A stretch of 20,592 nucleotides of DNA from positions 1 through 20,592 of the forward strand of contig DATDCY010000181.1 of NCBI GenBank assembly GCA_036524115.1. The letters are read 5' to 3'. Source of the stretch: a bacterium (lineage in GTDB: Bacteria; JAUVQV01; DATDCY01). The notes beneath the pieces are model-generated. The model saw only the letters and a program-made list of their open reading frames with translations. It searched no databases and was not told where the DNA came from. Of the stretch, positions 1 through 7,313 are shown in pieces (position 1 is the first letter of the stretch; each line of letters opens with the position of its first letter). The translations under genes were made by a program, and so were the position numbers.

Positions 1-569
1 CCCCGCCGGCGCCAGCCCCGGCGGGAGGCGCCGTCCGCTCCCCGGCGGTGGCACCCGCCCCTGTCGCCTCCGCGGCTGCCCCGCTGGCGGAGCCGACGCC
101 GGCGCCCGCGCCCCTGACCCCGGCGAAGATCGCCGCACGGATCGCCGAGCTCGAGGCGGCCCGCAAGAAGGGAAGCGGGGCCGACCCGGACGGGACGCTG
201 GCGCTCGAGCTGGCCCTGCTCTACATCCATCCCGACAACCCAGCCACGGACCACGCGAAGGCCCTGGCGACGCTGCGCGCCTACCTCGCGGCCTCGCCCC
301 CCGGTTCCCGAAACCCGCTCATCGGCCACATCGTCGGGCTGCTCGAGGACATCGAGCAGCTCGGGCGGATCGCGCGCGACGCGCGCAAGCGCGAGAAGGA
401 GGCCGACGCCAGGGCGCAGGCCCTCGAGCAGAGCGTCGCCGAGGACGAGGCGGCGGCGAAGAAGCGGGAGCAGGATCTGCAGGCCCAGATCCAGACCCTG
501 CAGCAGCGCATCGAGCAGCTCCAGCTGTTGGATCTGGAGATGGAGAAGCGGCGCCGCTCCGTGAAGTAG
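1..569 (+). CDS. C-terminal part of a helical/coiled-coil protein, GlrK-associated lipoprotein-like (5' end outside window)
   Basis: The frame is open from base 3 with no convincing start. A GTG at 48 exists but has no ribosome site and sits inside a Pro/Ala-rich stretch, so the gene probably begins upstream of the window. Counting from that GTG, residues 1-25 are Pro/Ala linker. Residues 26-100 are helical and contain the segment ALLYIHPDNP, then a second helix. Residues 105-173 form a strongly charged coiled coil ending in LDLEMEKRRRSVK. Short helical proteins with this HPDNP segment and a terminal coil ending in a Leu-Asp-(Leu/Ile)-Glu motif are, as I recall, encoded beside GlrK/QseE-type sensor kinases (YfhG/QseG-like lipoproteins). 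No signal peptide or lipobox can be checked because the N-terminus is missing. The protein ends at TAG 567-569, 46 bases before the next gene. It could also be an unrelated coiled-coil protein. Confidence 0.6.
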   Translation, partial: PPAPAPAGGAVRSPAVAPAPVASAAAPLAEPTPAPAPLTPAKIAARIAELEAARKKGSGADPDGTLALELALLYIHPDNPATDHAKALATLRAYLAASPPGSRNPLIGHIVGLLEDIEQLGRIARDARKREKEADARAQALEQSVAEDEAAAKKREQDLQAQIQTLQQRIEQLQLLDLEMEKRRRSVK

Positions 570-600
570 GTGGCGCTCCGGCGGGCGGGCGCCGGGCCCG

Positions 601-609
601 TGGTACACT
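601..609 (+). promoter_or_regulatory. extended -10 element (TGG-TACACT) directly before the glycosyltransferase start
   Basis: The hexamer TACACT (604-609) is preceded by TG plus one base (601-603), matching the extended -10 form TGnTATAAT with 4 of 6 hexamer matches in otherwise GC-only surroundings. No -35 is seen at 581-586. Normal spacing to the transcription start places +1 at about base 616, the first base of the GTG start codon, which would make the mRNA leaderless. Confidence 0.4.
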
Positions 610-615
610 TTTTCC

Positions 616-1962
616 GTGGATCGGCGCGCCGTTGTCCTCGCCCTGCTTCTGGCCGCCGCCACCGCCGCGCTGTTCTGGCCCGCGGGCGGCTTCGCCTTCC
701 TCAACTACGACGACAACCAGTACCTGACGCTCAATCCCGGCGTCTCCGGGGGCCTCACGCCCGAGGGCGCGGCCTGGGCGTTCACGAGCGTCGGGTACGC
801 CTTCAACTGGCACCCGCTGACGTGGCTCTCGCACATGGCCGACGTCTCGCTGTTCGGCCTGGACCCGCGAGGACACCACCTCGTGAACGTGCTCCTGCAC
901 GCGGCGAACACCGCGCTGCTCTTCCTGCTGCTGCGCGCGCTCACCGGCACGCTCTGGCCCCCGGCGCTCGTCGCGGCCCTCTTCGCCGCGCACCCACTGC
1001 ACGTCGAGTCCGTCGCCTGGGTCTCCGAGCGCAAGGACCTGCTCTCCACGCTCCTGGGGCTCGCGACCCTCGCGGCGTACCTGCGGCACCTGCGGCGGCC
1101 CGGACGCTGGAGCCTGCTGCCGGTGCTTGCGACCTTCGTCCTCGGGCTGCTGGCCAAGCCGATGCTCGTCGGGCTGCCGCTGCTGATGCTCGTCCTCGAC
1201 TTCTGGCCGCTCGGCCGGCTGCGCGGGCCGCGTGCGCGCCTCCTGCTCGAGAAGCTCCCGCTCCTGGCACTGGCCGCGCCCGCGGCCGCGCTGACCTACG
1301 TCGCGCAGGTTCGCGGCGGGGCGCTCAAGGGGCTGCAGGGGGTCGAGCTGCCGGCGCGCGCCGCGAACGCCCTGGCCGCCTACGGCTGGTACGCGGCGAA
1401 GGCGCTCTGGCCCGCGGGCCTGGCGATCTTCTACCCCTATCCCGACCCGTCGGGCGCGAGGCTCTGGTGGCGGGCGCTCGCCGCGGCCCTGGGGCTGGCC
1501 CTGGCCACGGCGCTGGCGCTGCGCCTCGCGCGGCGGGCGCCGTTCCTGCTCGCCGGCTGGCTCTGGTACGTCGCGACGCTCCTGCCGGTCGTCGGGCTCG
1601 TCCAGGCCGGGCTGCAGGCGGTCGCGGACCGCTACACCTACCTGCCGCTGACGGGGCTCTTCCTCGCCGCGGTGTGGGGAGCCGCGGCCATCGCGCCACG
1701 GCGACGGCGCGCCGCGGCCCTGGCGCCCGTTGCGTGCGCGCTGGCGCTGGCGGCGTTCGCAGGCGCGACGCGCGTGCAGCTCGGCGTCTGGCACGACAGC
1801 GTCGCCCTCTTCGAGCACGCCCTGGCGGTCACGAAGGACAATTTCGTCGCGGAGCTCAACCTCTCCGCGGCGCTCAGGGACCAGGGGCGCGCCGCCGAGG
1901 CCGACCGGCACTTCCAAAACTGGGCACGGATCAGGCGGGCGCAGGGCAAGGGGCACCCGTGA
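616..1962 (+). CDS. polytopic membrane protein, TMTC-like/GT-C glycosyltransferase with short C-terminal TPR
   Basis: This 448-aa protein is almost entirely hydrophobic helices. It begins with a membrane segment (residues 5-20) followed by a first periplasmic loop with an acidic pair, D32-D33 in NYDDNQY. GT-C enzymes carry their catalytic acid in this loop. Further family landmarks are HPLTW (66-70), the HPLHVESVAW stretch, ERKD (138-141), and ADRYTYLPL (from 337). This arrangement is that of the bacterial relatives of eukaryotic TMTC O-mannosyltransferases, which use a lipid-phosphate sugar to glycosylate proteins or other acceptors across the membrane. Substrate and acceptor are not deducible. 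The last 60 residues hold about one TPR. The GTG start is chosen because the first helix begins at once; no Shine-Dalgarno site precedes it (see the -10 at 601-609). It is a paralogue of the gene at 4143-5675. The 3' end lies 15 bases from the convergent yjbQ. Confidence 0.85.
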   Translation: MDRRAVVLALLLAAATAALFWPAGGFAFLNYDDNQYLTLNPGVSGGLTPEGAAWAFTSVGYAFNWHPLTWLSHMADVSLFGLDPRGHHLVNVLLHAANTALLFLLLRALTGTLWPPALVAALFAAHPLHVESVAWVSERKDLLSTLLGLATLAAYLRHLRRPGRWSLLPVLATFVLGLLAKPMLVGLPLLMLVLDFWPLGRLRGPRARLLLEKLPLLALAAPAAALTYVAQVRGGALKGLQGVELPARAANALAAYGWYAAKALWPAGLAIFYPYPDPSGARLWWRALAAALGLALATALALRLARRAPFLLAGWLWYVATLLPVVGLVQAGLQAVADRYTYLPLTGLFLAAVWGAAAIAPRRRRAAALAPVACALALAAFAGATRVQLGVWHDSVALFEHALAVTKDNFVAELNLSAALRDQGRAAEADRHFQNWARIRRAQGKGHP

Positions 1963-1977
1963 CGCCGGCGACCCGCC

Positions 1978-2394
1978 CTACTCGCCGATGATCTTCACCA
2001 GCGCGCGCTTGCGCCGGCGGCCGTCGAACTCGCCGTAGAAGATCTGCTCCCAGGGCCCGAAGTCGAGCTTCCCGCCGGTCACGGCCACGACGGCCTCGCG
2101 CCCCATGAGCGAGCGCTTGAGGTGCGCATCCGCGTTGTCCTCGCCGGTGTTGTGCCGGTACTGGGAGACCGGCTCGTGCGGTGCGAGCTTCTCGAGCCAG
2201 GCCTGGAAGTCGCCGAGCAGGCCGCGCTCGTCGTCGTTGACGAAGACCGAGGCGGTGATGTGCATCGCGTTGACCAGCACGAGGCCCTCGCGCACGCCGC
2301 TCTCGCGCAGGCACTCCTCGACCTGCGGCGTGATGTTGACGAACCCCACGCGGGCGGGAATCTCGAACCACAGCTCCTTGCGGTAGGACTTCAT
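1978..2394 (-). CDS. yjbQ: YjbQ family (UPF0047) protein, secondary thiamine-phosphate synthase type
   Basis: The 138-aa protein has the full length of the YjbQ/UPF0047 family. Conserved pieces are [14 protein letters not shown] (H45), [20 protein letters not shown] (residues 79-98, with H81, D86, N87 and H91), and the end block [19 protein letters not shown] followed by a basic run and ALVKI. E. coli YjbQ has weak thiamine-phosphate synthase activity in vitro, but the physiological role of the family is unsettled, so that name should be read cautiously. The ATG at 2394 is preceded by a GAGGGGGG run that can act as ribosome site. A TATCAT -10 lies about 50 bases upstream. The protein is soluble with no signal peptide. 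It sits alone between convergent and divergent neighbours, so no operon partner helps define its job. Confidence 0.92.
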   Translation of the reverse strand: MKSYRKELWFEIPARVGFVNITPQVEECLRESGVREGLVLVNAMHITASVFVNDDERGLLGDFQAWLEKLAPHEPVSQYRHNTGEDNADAHLKRSLMGREAVVAVTGGKLDFGPWEQIFYGEFDGRRRKRALVKIIGE

Positions 2395-2443
2395 AGCGCC
2401 CCCCCCTCGCGACGGCCCGTCGCCTGTCCTCGGCTGGCGCGGG

Positions 2444-2449
2444 ATGATA
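2444..2449 (-). promoter_or_regulatory. putative -10 (TATCAT) for yjbQ
   Basis: Reading the minus strand, TATCAT matches TATAAT at five of six positions and is an isolated AT-rich island in GC-rich DNA. It lies about 50 bases before the yjbQ ATG. The best -35 at 17-bp spacing (TGGATC) is weak. It faces away from the metalloprotease -10 at 2484-2489, leaving about 34 bp between the two. Confidence 0.4.
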
Positions 2450-2483
2450 GCGCCGAACGCCGGCGCGATCCAGCGCGGCGCGC

Positions 2484-2489
2484 TACAAT
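2484..2489 (+). promoter_or_regulatory. putative -10 (TACAAT) for the secreted metalloprotease
   Basis: TACAAT matches five of six bases of the sigma-70 -10 element and lies 29 bases before the GTG start at 2519. It would give a leader of roughly 20-25 bases that contains the GGGGAGGG ribosome site. No good -35 is visible. It is back to back with the yjbQ -10. Confidence 0.45.
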
Positions 2490-2518
2490 GCGTCCACCAC
2501 AACGGGTGGGGAGGGACC

Positions 2519-4162
2519 GTGAAGAGAACCGTCGCCGCCGCCGTGCTCACGCTCGTGGTCGCCGCAATCGCGGCCGTTGCGCCCGCCGCCGCCGTGGCCG
2601 CCGCCGAGGTCACCCTCGCCGGGACGCTGTCCGTCGTCTGGGGCGACCCCACCCCCGACGAGGGCGGCGGCCCGCGCGTGCTCTTCTTCCTCGCCCTGCC
2701 CTCCGGGGAGACGGTGCGGCTCGACCCCGGCCCCCGCGCGGCGGCCGTCGAGGCGTCGATGGCCGGGCGCGCCGGGCGGCCGGTGACGGTGAGCGGTGCC
2801 TGGGCCGAGTCGTTGCGCGGTCCTGGCGAGGCTGCGGTCTTCGCGGTGTCCGGTTTCTTCGGCCCGGAGGCGCCGGAAGGAGACGCGGGCGCGCAGCTCG
2901 CCGGCTCCCAGCCCTTCGTGAGCATCATGTGCAAGTTCGCCGACGTCGCCGCGGAGCCACGGGACCAGTCGTATTTCCAGCTGCTCTATGAGCCGCTGCT
3001 CGACAACTTCTGGCGGGAGGTTTCCTACGACCGTATCAACATCACGGGCAGCGCCTCGTTCGGCTGGTTCACGCTGCCGCAACCGCGCTCCGCCTACGTC
3101 TACGACAGGAACGGCGACGGCGCGGACGAGGCGGACCTCAACCTCCTCGCGGCCGACTGCACGGCCGCGGCCGACTCTTCCGTCTGGTTCCCCACCTACG
3201 TTGGGATCAACATGATGTTCAACGAGACCCTCGACTGCTGCGCGTGGGGCGGCGGCGGCGGACTCACCCTCGACGGCGTCTCCCGCTTCTGGTCGCTGAC
3301 GTGGGAGCCGCCGTGGGCCTACGGGCACCTCAGCGTCATCGCGCACGAGATGGGGCACGGGTTCGGACTGCCGCACTCCTCGGGGATGTACGGGAACGTC
3401 TACGACAACGTCTGGGACGTGATGAGCGCGGACGGGCTGCGGCTGACGCACCAATGCGTTCCCGATCCGACCTGGGGCTGCACCCCTCAGCACACGAACA
3501 GCGACTTCAAGAACCGGCTCGACTGGATACCGTCCGCCCGGCGGCTCACCGTGACCGGCTATCCGCGCGTCATCAGGCTCGAGAAGTCCGCGCGGCCGGG
3601 TCCCTACGGCTACCTCAGCGCCCGGATTCCGGTGTCGCACGGCACCTGGGTCGCCGAGTCGCGCCTCCGCGGCGGCTACGACTGGGTTCTGCCGCGCAAC
3701 GGGGTGATCATGCACCTCGTCGATGCCTCGTTCGGGCCGGGCGCCTACGTCTATGACGCCACCTTGAATGCGGACACGGCCGACTCCGGCGCGGCCTGGA
3801 CGCCCGGGGAGACCTTCAGCGACCCCGGGGACAGTCTCTTCGTGACCGTCAACAACGCCTATGCGAGCGGCTACCAGGTGACGATCGACAACCACGCGCC
3901 GTCGCCCGACGACCTCGGCGGGGCGGTGCGGCTGCGTTCGCTGGCCGCCGTGAGCGGGGTGCGGTTGAGCGTCGCCACCAGCGGCTATGCCTACACGATC
4001 GTGACCGACAAGGCCGGACGCTACCGCCTGTTCCTGCTCCCCGCCGGCCTCTACACCGTCAGGCCGTCGAAGGCGGGGTATCGCTTCATCCCCTCGTCCC
4101 GGACCGTCGCCATCGGCGCCGGGGACCGGTTGAGCGTGAGCTTCACGGCGGTCCCCCTCTAG
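2519..4162 (+). CDS. secreted M6-like zinc metalloprotease with C-terminal carboxypeptidase-regulatory-like domain
   Basis: This 547-aa protein starts at GTG 2519, preceded by a strong GGGGAGGG ribosome site and directly followed by a signal peptide (MKRT, a long Ala/Val core, then AVAAAE near residue 30). An in-frame ATG at 2444 would put residues before the signal and is rejected. Residues 31-110 form a beta-rich N-terminal domain that may be OB-like. Residues 135-190 include [15 protein letters not shown], typical of M6-family peptidases. An EF-hand-like loop [12 protein letters not shown] lies at 196-207. The zinc site is [11 protein letters not shown] (H276, E277, H280, H286), with a Met-turn WDVMS (M302). 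Residues 464-547 look like a carboxypeptidase-regulatory/SpaA-type beta domain ([17 protein letters not shown], then GYRFIP). The predicted role is extracellular peptide hydrolysis; the substrate is unknown. The 3' end overlaps the convergent glycosyltransferase by 20 bases. Confidence 0.88.
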   Translation: MKRTVAAAVLTLVVAAIAAVAPAAAVAAAEVTLAGTLSVVWGDPTPDEGGGPRVLFFLALPSGETVRLDPGPRAAAVEASMAGRAGRPVTVSGAWAESLRGPGEAAVFAVSGFFGPEAPEGDAGAQLAGSQPFVSIMCKFADVAAEPRDQSYFQLLYEPLLDNFWREVSYDRINITGSASFGWFTLPQPRSAYVYDRNGDGADEADLNLLAADCTAAADSSVWFPTYVGINMMFNETLDCCAWGGGGGLTLDGVSRFWSLTWEPPWAYGHLSVIAHEMGHGFGLPHSSGMYGNVYDNVWDVMSADGLRLTHQCVPDPTWGCTPQHTNSDFKNRLDWIPSARRLTVTGYPRVIRLEKSARPGPYGYLSARIPVSHGTWVAESRLRGGYDWVLPRNGVIMHLVDASFGPGAYVYDATLNADTADSGAAWTPGETFSDPGDSLFVTVNNAYASGYQVTIDNHAPSPDDLGGAVRLRSLAAVSGVRLSVATSGYAYTIVTDKAGRYRLFLLPAGLYTVRPSKAGYRFIPSSRTVAIGAGDRLSVSFTAVPL

Positions 4163-5675
4163 GCGGCAGCCCGCCGCGCACGAGCAGGGCCGCGTCCCCC
4201 AGCCGCTCCCGCGCCTCTGCCGAGCCCGGGTCCTGGCGCGCCGCCGCCTCGTAGGCCGCCAAGGCCTCGTCGCCGCGGCCGAGATCGAGGAGGGCACGGC
4301 CGAGCCCCCAGTACGCGGGCAGGAACGCGGGCATGCGGCGCACCACCTCTTCGAACAGCGCGAGCGACTCCTGCGGCCGCCCGTCCCGGCGCAGCGCGGT
4401 CCCGAGCATGTAGACGGGGTACCAGTGGCGCCCCGTCGCCGCGACCGCCTGCCCGAACAGCGCCTCGTCCGTCCGCCACGCGGCGATCCTTGCGCGGGTC
4501 GCGCCCGCGAAGACGACGACGACGAGGGCCGCGCAGATGGCGAGCGCCCGCGCGGCAGCGCGGCGCCCCCGCACCGCCTCCGCCGCGAGCCAGACCGCCG
4601 CGAGGACCAGTCCGACCAGGGGCAGATAGGTGTAGCGGTCTGCCATGCTCTGCCACCCGACCTGCACCAGGCCCAGCATGGGGAGCACCGCCGCCAGGTA
4701 CCACGCGCCGCCGGCGGCCAGCCACGGCTTCGCCCGCGCCAGCCGCCAGGCCGCGAGCGCACCGACGGCCAGCAGCAGGACGGCGACGGCAACCGCCGCC
4801 AGCGGCACCATAGGGCCCGGGTGGAGGTAGATGACCGAGAGCGTCGCCGGCCAGAGCGCCTTCGCCGGGTAGACGGCGAGCGCCACCGCGGCGTTCGCCA
4901 GCCGCCACGGGACGGAGAGCGTCGCGAAGCTCATCATCGATCCTGCCGCTCCCTGGGCGAGGAACGCGGCCCCGGTCGTGATCGCCGCCGCGGCGGCCAG
5001 CGGGACCTTCTCGCCGAGGACCGCCCGGACGGACGGGCCGCCCGTCGCAGCGGGTCCTGCGTGGGGACCGAGGCGGCCGAGCGGCCACCAGTCCAGGACC
5101 AGCAGGAGCAGCGGCAGCGCCACCGCGCTCGGCTTGGCGAGCATGGCCAGGACGGCGAGGCCGACGACCGCGGCGTGGCGCAGCCGTCCCGGGCGCCGCG
5201 CGTACCGGCAGTGGGCGAGCATGGCCATCAGCGTCAGGCAGCCGGCGAGCACGTCCTTGCGCTCGGCGACCCACGCCACCGACTCGACGCGCAGCGGGTG
5301 CAGCGCGAAGAGCGCGGCCGCCGACAGGCTCCGCCCAAGCATCCCGGTCGCCCCGGACAGCAGCAGGAGCAGCAGGCCGGCGTTGAGCGCGTGGAAGAGG
5401 ACGTTCACGGCGTGGTGGCCGCGCGCATCCAGGCCGAAGAGGTCGACGTCGAGCATGTGGGACACCCACGTCAGCGGATGCCAGTTGCTCGCGCGCGTCT
5501 CCGTGAAGGCCCGGCGGACGCCGTCCCACGTGAGCCCCGCCAGGACCACGGCATTGTCGGTGACGTAGTCGGGGTCGTCGAGCGCCGAGAACCCGCCGTC
5601 CGCCGCGGGCAGGAAGACGACCGCCGTGACGGCCGCCAGGAGCAGCGCCGCCAGGAGGCGATCCCGCGCCCTCAT
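4143..5675 (-). CDS. polytopic membrane protein, TMTC-like/GT-C glycosyltransferase with C-terminal TPRs
   Basis: This 510-aa paralogue of the protein at 616-1962 keeps the same landmarks: an acidic pair D33-D34 (ALDDPDY) in the first loop, NWHPLTWVSHMLDVDLFGLD, HPLRVESVAWVAERKD, LLLLVLDWWPLGRL and ADRYTYLPL. After about ten hydrophobic helices it carries two or more TPR-like helical pairs (about residues 420-500, for example YWGLGRALLDLGRGDEALAAY). The family layout is a GT-C catalytic membrane domain plus TPRs that may present an acceptor. Donor and acceptor are not deducible. The ATG at 5675 follows a leader with no clear Shine-Dalgarno site and starts right before the first helix. The stop TGA lies inside the 3' end of the metalloprotease gene on the other strand, a 20-base tail-to-tail overlap. 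No terminator separates them. Confidence 0.86.
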   Translation of the reverse strand: MRARDRLLAALLLAAVTAVVFLPAADGGFSALDDPDYVTDNAVVLAGLTWDGVRRAFTETRASNWHPLTWVSHMLDVDLFGLDARGHHAVNVLFHALNAGLLLLLLSGATGMLGRSLSAAALFALHPLRVESVAWVAERKDVLAGCLTLMAMLAHCRYARRPGRLRHAAVVGLAVLAMLAKPSAVALPLLLLVLDWWPLGRLGPHAGPAATGGPSVRAVLGEKVPLAAAAAITTGAAFLAQGAAGSMMSFATLSVPWRLANAAVALAVYPAKALWPATLSVIYLHPGPMVPLAAVAVAVLLLAVGALAAWRLARAKPWLAAGGAWYLAAVLPMLGLVQVGWQSMADRYTYLPLVGLVLAAVWLAAEAVRGRRAAARALAICAALVVVVFAGATRARIAAWRTDEALFGQAVAATGRHWYPVYMLGTALRRDGRPQESLALFEEVVRRMPAFLPAYWGLGRALLDLGRGDEALAAYEAAARQDPGSAEARERLGDAALLVRGGLPPRGGPP

Positions 5676-6020
5676 CGTGACGGACCCGGCACGGTCGCCG
5701 GCCGGGGCGACTGGATGTTCCCGCAGCTCATGGGCACGGTTACGGTACGCCGGGCGCCCGTCGCCGCGCAAGCCATGCCGGCCCCAAGAATGGGGCAATC
5801 CCTCCATGGCGGCGCGGGCCGGCAGCCTCCATTTTCTCCCCATCGGCGGGACGCCGCGAGGACGGCTTCCGCTCCCGAGCGAAAACGTCGAGCAACCGGA
5901 GGGGACCCGGGCGAGGTGGATGTGTGCGCTTCGGCTGCGGAGGAGGCCGGGCGGAGCGTCCCCGGAAGAATGATGCCGGGCGATTCCCGGCGGGGCACAA
6001 ACGTAGAGAGGAGGCATATC
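5676..6020 (+). other. 345-bp gene-free region between divergent genes; hairpins, no recognised riboswitch
   Basis: This stretch separates the minus-strand glycosyltransferase from the DUF5666 protein. I find no coding signal. It contains a GCCCC/GGGGC hairpin (5781-5796, loop AAGAAT), the heptamer CCTCCAT twice (5801 and 5826), and a GCCGGG/CCCGGC hairpin (5975-5991) just upstream of the ribosome site. Its AT-richer pieces (5828-5840, 5880-5890) are unlike the neighbouring coding DNA. No sigma-70 or sigma-54 element is good enough to call. I compared it by eye with c-di-GMP-I, TPP and cobalamin signatures and saw none. Confidence 0.5.
5975..5991 (+). promoter_or_regulatory. small GC hairpin upstream of the DUF5666 gene ribosome site
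   Basis: GCCGGG (5975-5980), loop CGATT, CCCGGC (5986-5991) is a perfect 6-bp stem 14 bases before the GAGAGGAGG ribosome site. There is no U tract, so it is not an intrinsic terminator. It could shield or space the ribosome site or stabilise the transcript. Confidence 0.3.
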
Positions 6021-7016
6021 ATGCGCACGAAGAAACGGGTGGTGCAGTTCATCGCGATTGTCGCAGCAGTTCTGGCCCTCGGCGCACCGGCGTTCGCCGA
6101 CGTCCCCGGGGAGGTCGAGGTCTACGGGACGATCGAGGCGGTCGTCACGACGGCGCCGATGAGCATCACCGTCGCGGGTGTCACCCTTGCCGTCGACGCC
6201 ACGACGCTGCTCTTCGACCAGACGCACACGCCGGTCGCCGCCTTCACCGACCCGCCCTTCTCCGTCGGCGCGACCGTCGAGGTCCAGGGCGTGCAGCTCG
6301 CGGCCGGGGGCGCCCAGGCCACCGAGATCCAGCTCGAGACCGGCCTGCAGCTCCAGGACGTCGACCTGCGGGGCGCCATCGACACCATCGGGGCCAGCAG
6401 CTTCACCGTGGCGGGGCTGACGATCGTGGTCGACGCGAACACGGCCATCATCGGCACGAACGACCTCCCGGCGACCTTCGCCGACCTGGCGGTCGGGAAG
6501 ATCGTCGAGATCCAGGGCAACACGCAGGCCGACGGCAGCATCCTCGCGACGCGGGTCAAGATCGAGGACGCCACGGACGTGAGCAGCGTCGACGTGCAGG
6601 CGCGCGTGGACGGGCTCGGCGACACCTTCATCGTGGAGGCGAACGAGCGGTACATCGTCACGCCGATGACGCAGTTCTTCGGCAGGCGCGACGCGCTGAT
6701 CTCCTTCGCCGAGCTGCACCGCGGCGACCTGGCCGCCATCCAGGGCGTGATCCGCAACGGCGCCCTCGTGGCCGAGAAGGTGCGGGCAAACGTCACGGCG
6801 GAGGTCGGGCTGCACGCGATCGGCGTCATCAGGGCGAAGACCGCGACCTCCATCACCGTGGCCGGCAGGGTCTACAAGGTGCCGCGCGGCACCGAGGTCC
6901 TGAGCCGGACGGGGATGCGCATGCGCTTCGCGGGCCTCAAGGTCGGCATGATGGTCAACATCGAGTACGTGCGGTTCGGCACGATCCGCGTCGCCCGGGA
7001 GATCAAGATGATGTAG
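6021..7016 (+). CDS. exported protein of four DUF5666-like repeats
   Basis: This 331-aa protein has a clear signal peptide (MRTKKR, a hydrophobic core 8-22, cleavage likely after APAFA near residue 26). The ATG at 6021 has an excellent GAGAGGAGG ribosome site. The mature part is four beta-rich repeats of about 70 residues: 31-107, 113-183, 189-259 and 263-331. Each has the DUF5666 pattern: a G-x-I start, SITVAG or SFTVAG, a V-D-A strand, then VGATVEVQG or VGKIVEIQG and a strand ending in ATEIQLE or ATRVKIE. Repeat 3 is the most diverged (FIVEANERYIV) and lacks the TVAG turn. DUF5666 has no established biochemical function; an OB-like fold is often supposed. The protein is probably periplasmic or extracellular. 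It is transcribed alone, ending at the terminator 7079-7116. Confidence 0.88.
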   Translation: MRTKKRVVQFIAIVAAVLALGAPAFADVPGEVEVYGTIEAVVTTAPMSITVAGVTLAVDATTLLFDQTHTPVAAFTDPPFSVGATVEVQGVQLAAGGAQATEIQLETGLQLQDVDLRGAIDTIGASSFTVAGLTIVVDANTAIIGTNDLPATFADLAVGKIVEIQGNTQADGSILATRVKIEDATDVSSVDVQARVDGLGDTFIVEANERYIVTPMTQFFGRRDALISFAELHRGDLAAIQGVIRNGALVAEKVRANVTAEVGLHAIGVIRAKTATSITVAGRVYKVPRGTEVLSRTGMRMRFAGLKVGMMVNIEYVRFGTIRVAREIKMM

Positions 7017-7040
7017 CGACTCCCGCCGCACGGCAGCTGT

Positions 7041-7070
7041 TGCGGCCCCCCCCCCCCATCAGGGGCCGCA
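7041..7070 (+). repeat. hairpin containing a 12-base C tract after the DUF5666 gene
   Basis: TGCGGCCCC (7041-7049) pairs with GGGGCCGCA (7062-7070), a 9-bp stem whose loop holds the rest of an uninterrupted run of 12 C (7046-7057). It lies between the stop codon and the main terminator. Homopolymer C runs vary in length easily, but here the run is outside any gene. Confidence 0.55.
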
Positions 7071-7078
7071 GCACGGAG

Positions 7079-7116
7079 CCCTCCCCCCGGAGTCCCCACC
7101 GGGGGGAGGGTTTTTT
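7079..7116 (+). terminator. strong intrinsic terminator of the DUF5666 gene
   Basis: CCCTCCCCCCGG (7079-7090) pairs perfectly with CCGGGGGGAGGG (7099-7110) across an 8-base loop, followed immediately by six T (7111-7116). There is no A run on the 5' side, so it works for the plus strand only. Confidence 0.93.
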
Positions 7117-7313
7117 GTCCCGGCTACCTCTGGGCTCCCCCGACCGGTCCCCCCTGGCTCTCCACTCCCGCAGCCGTGCGACGACGAAGGTGGGCGTACA
7201 CCCGAGGGTCGACGGTGTCGATGATCAGCCGACGCACCGCGGGACCCGGGGACGATGTGGTTTGGCTTCCCGACGGAGGTCTGCGGGCAGGGAAGCCGCG
7301 CCCGGCGCGGTCG

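Noticed and set aside
2444-2518. An upstream ATG (2444) for the metalloprotease
   Set aside because: It would place 25 residues before the signal peptide and lies upstream of the likely -10. GTG 2519 has the GGGGAGGG site.
5826-5930. Resemblance to a c-di-GMP-I (GEMM) riboswitch, from the words GGGACGC and GGCTTCC
   Set aside because: The flanking conserved segments and the tetraloop receptor are missing, and the order of elements does not fit the class.
4425-6020. A long plus-strand frame continuous with the DUF5666 gene that would add over 500 residues to its N-terminus
   Set aside because: The added part is antisense to the glycosyltransferase and low in complexity. The ATG at 6021 has a strong ribosome site and a signal peptide directly after it.
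7296-7310. CCGCGC/GCGCGG hairpin after the GspC-like gene as a terminator
   Set aside because: A short stem with no T run on the minus strand.
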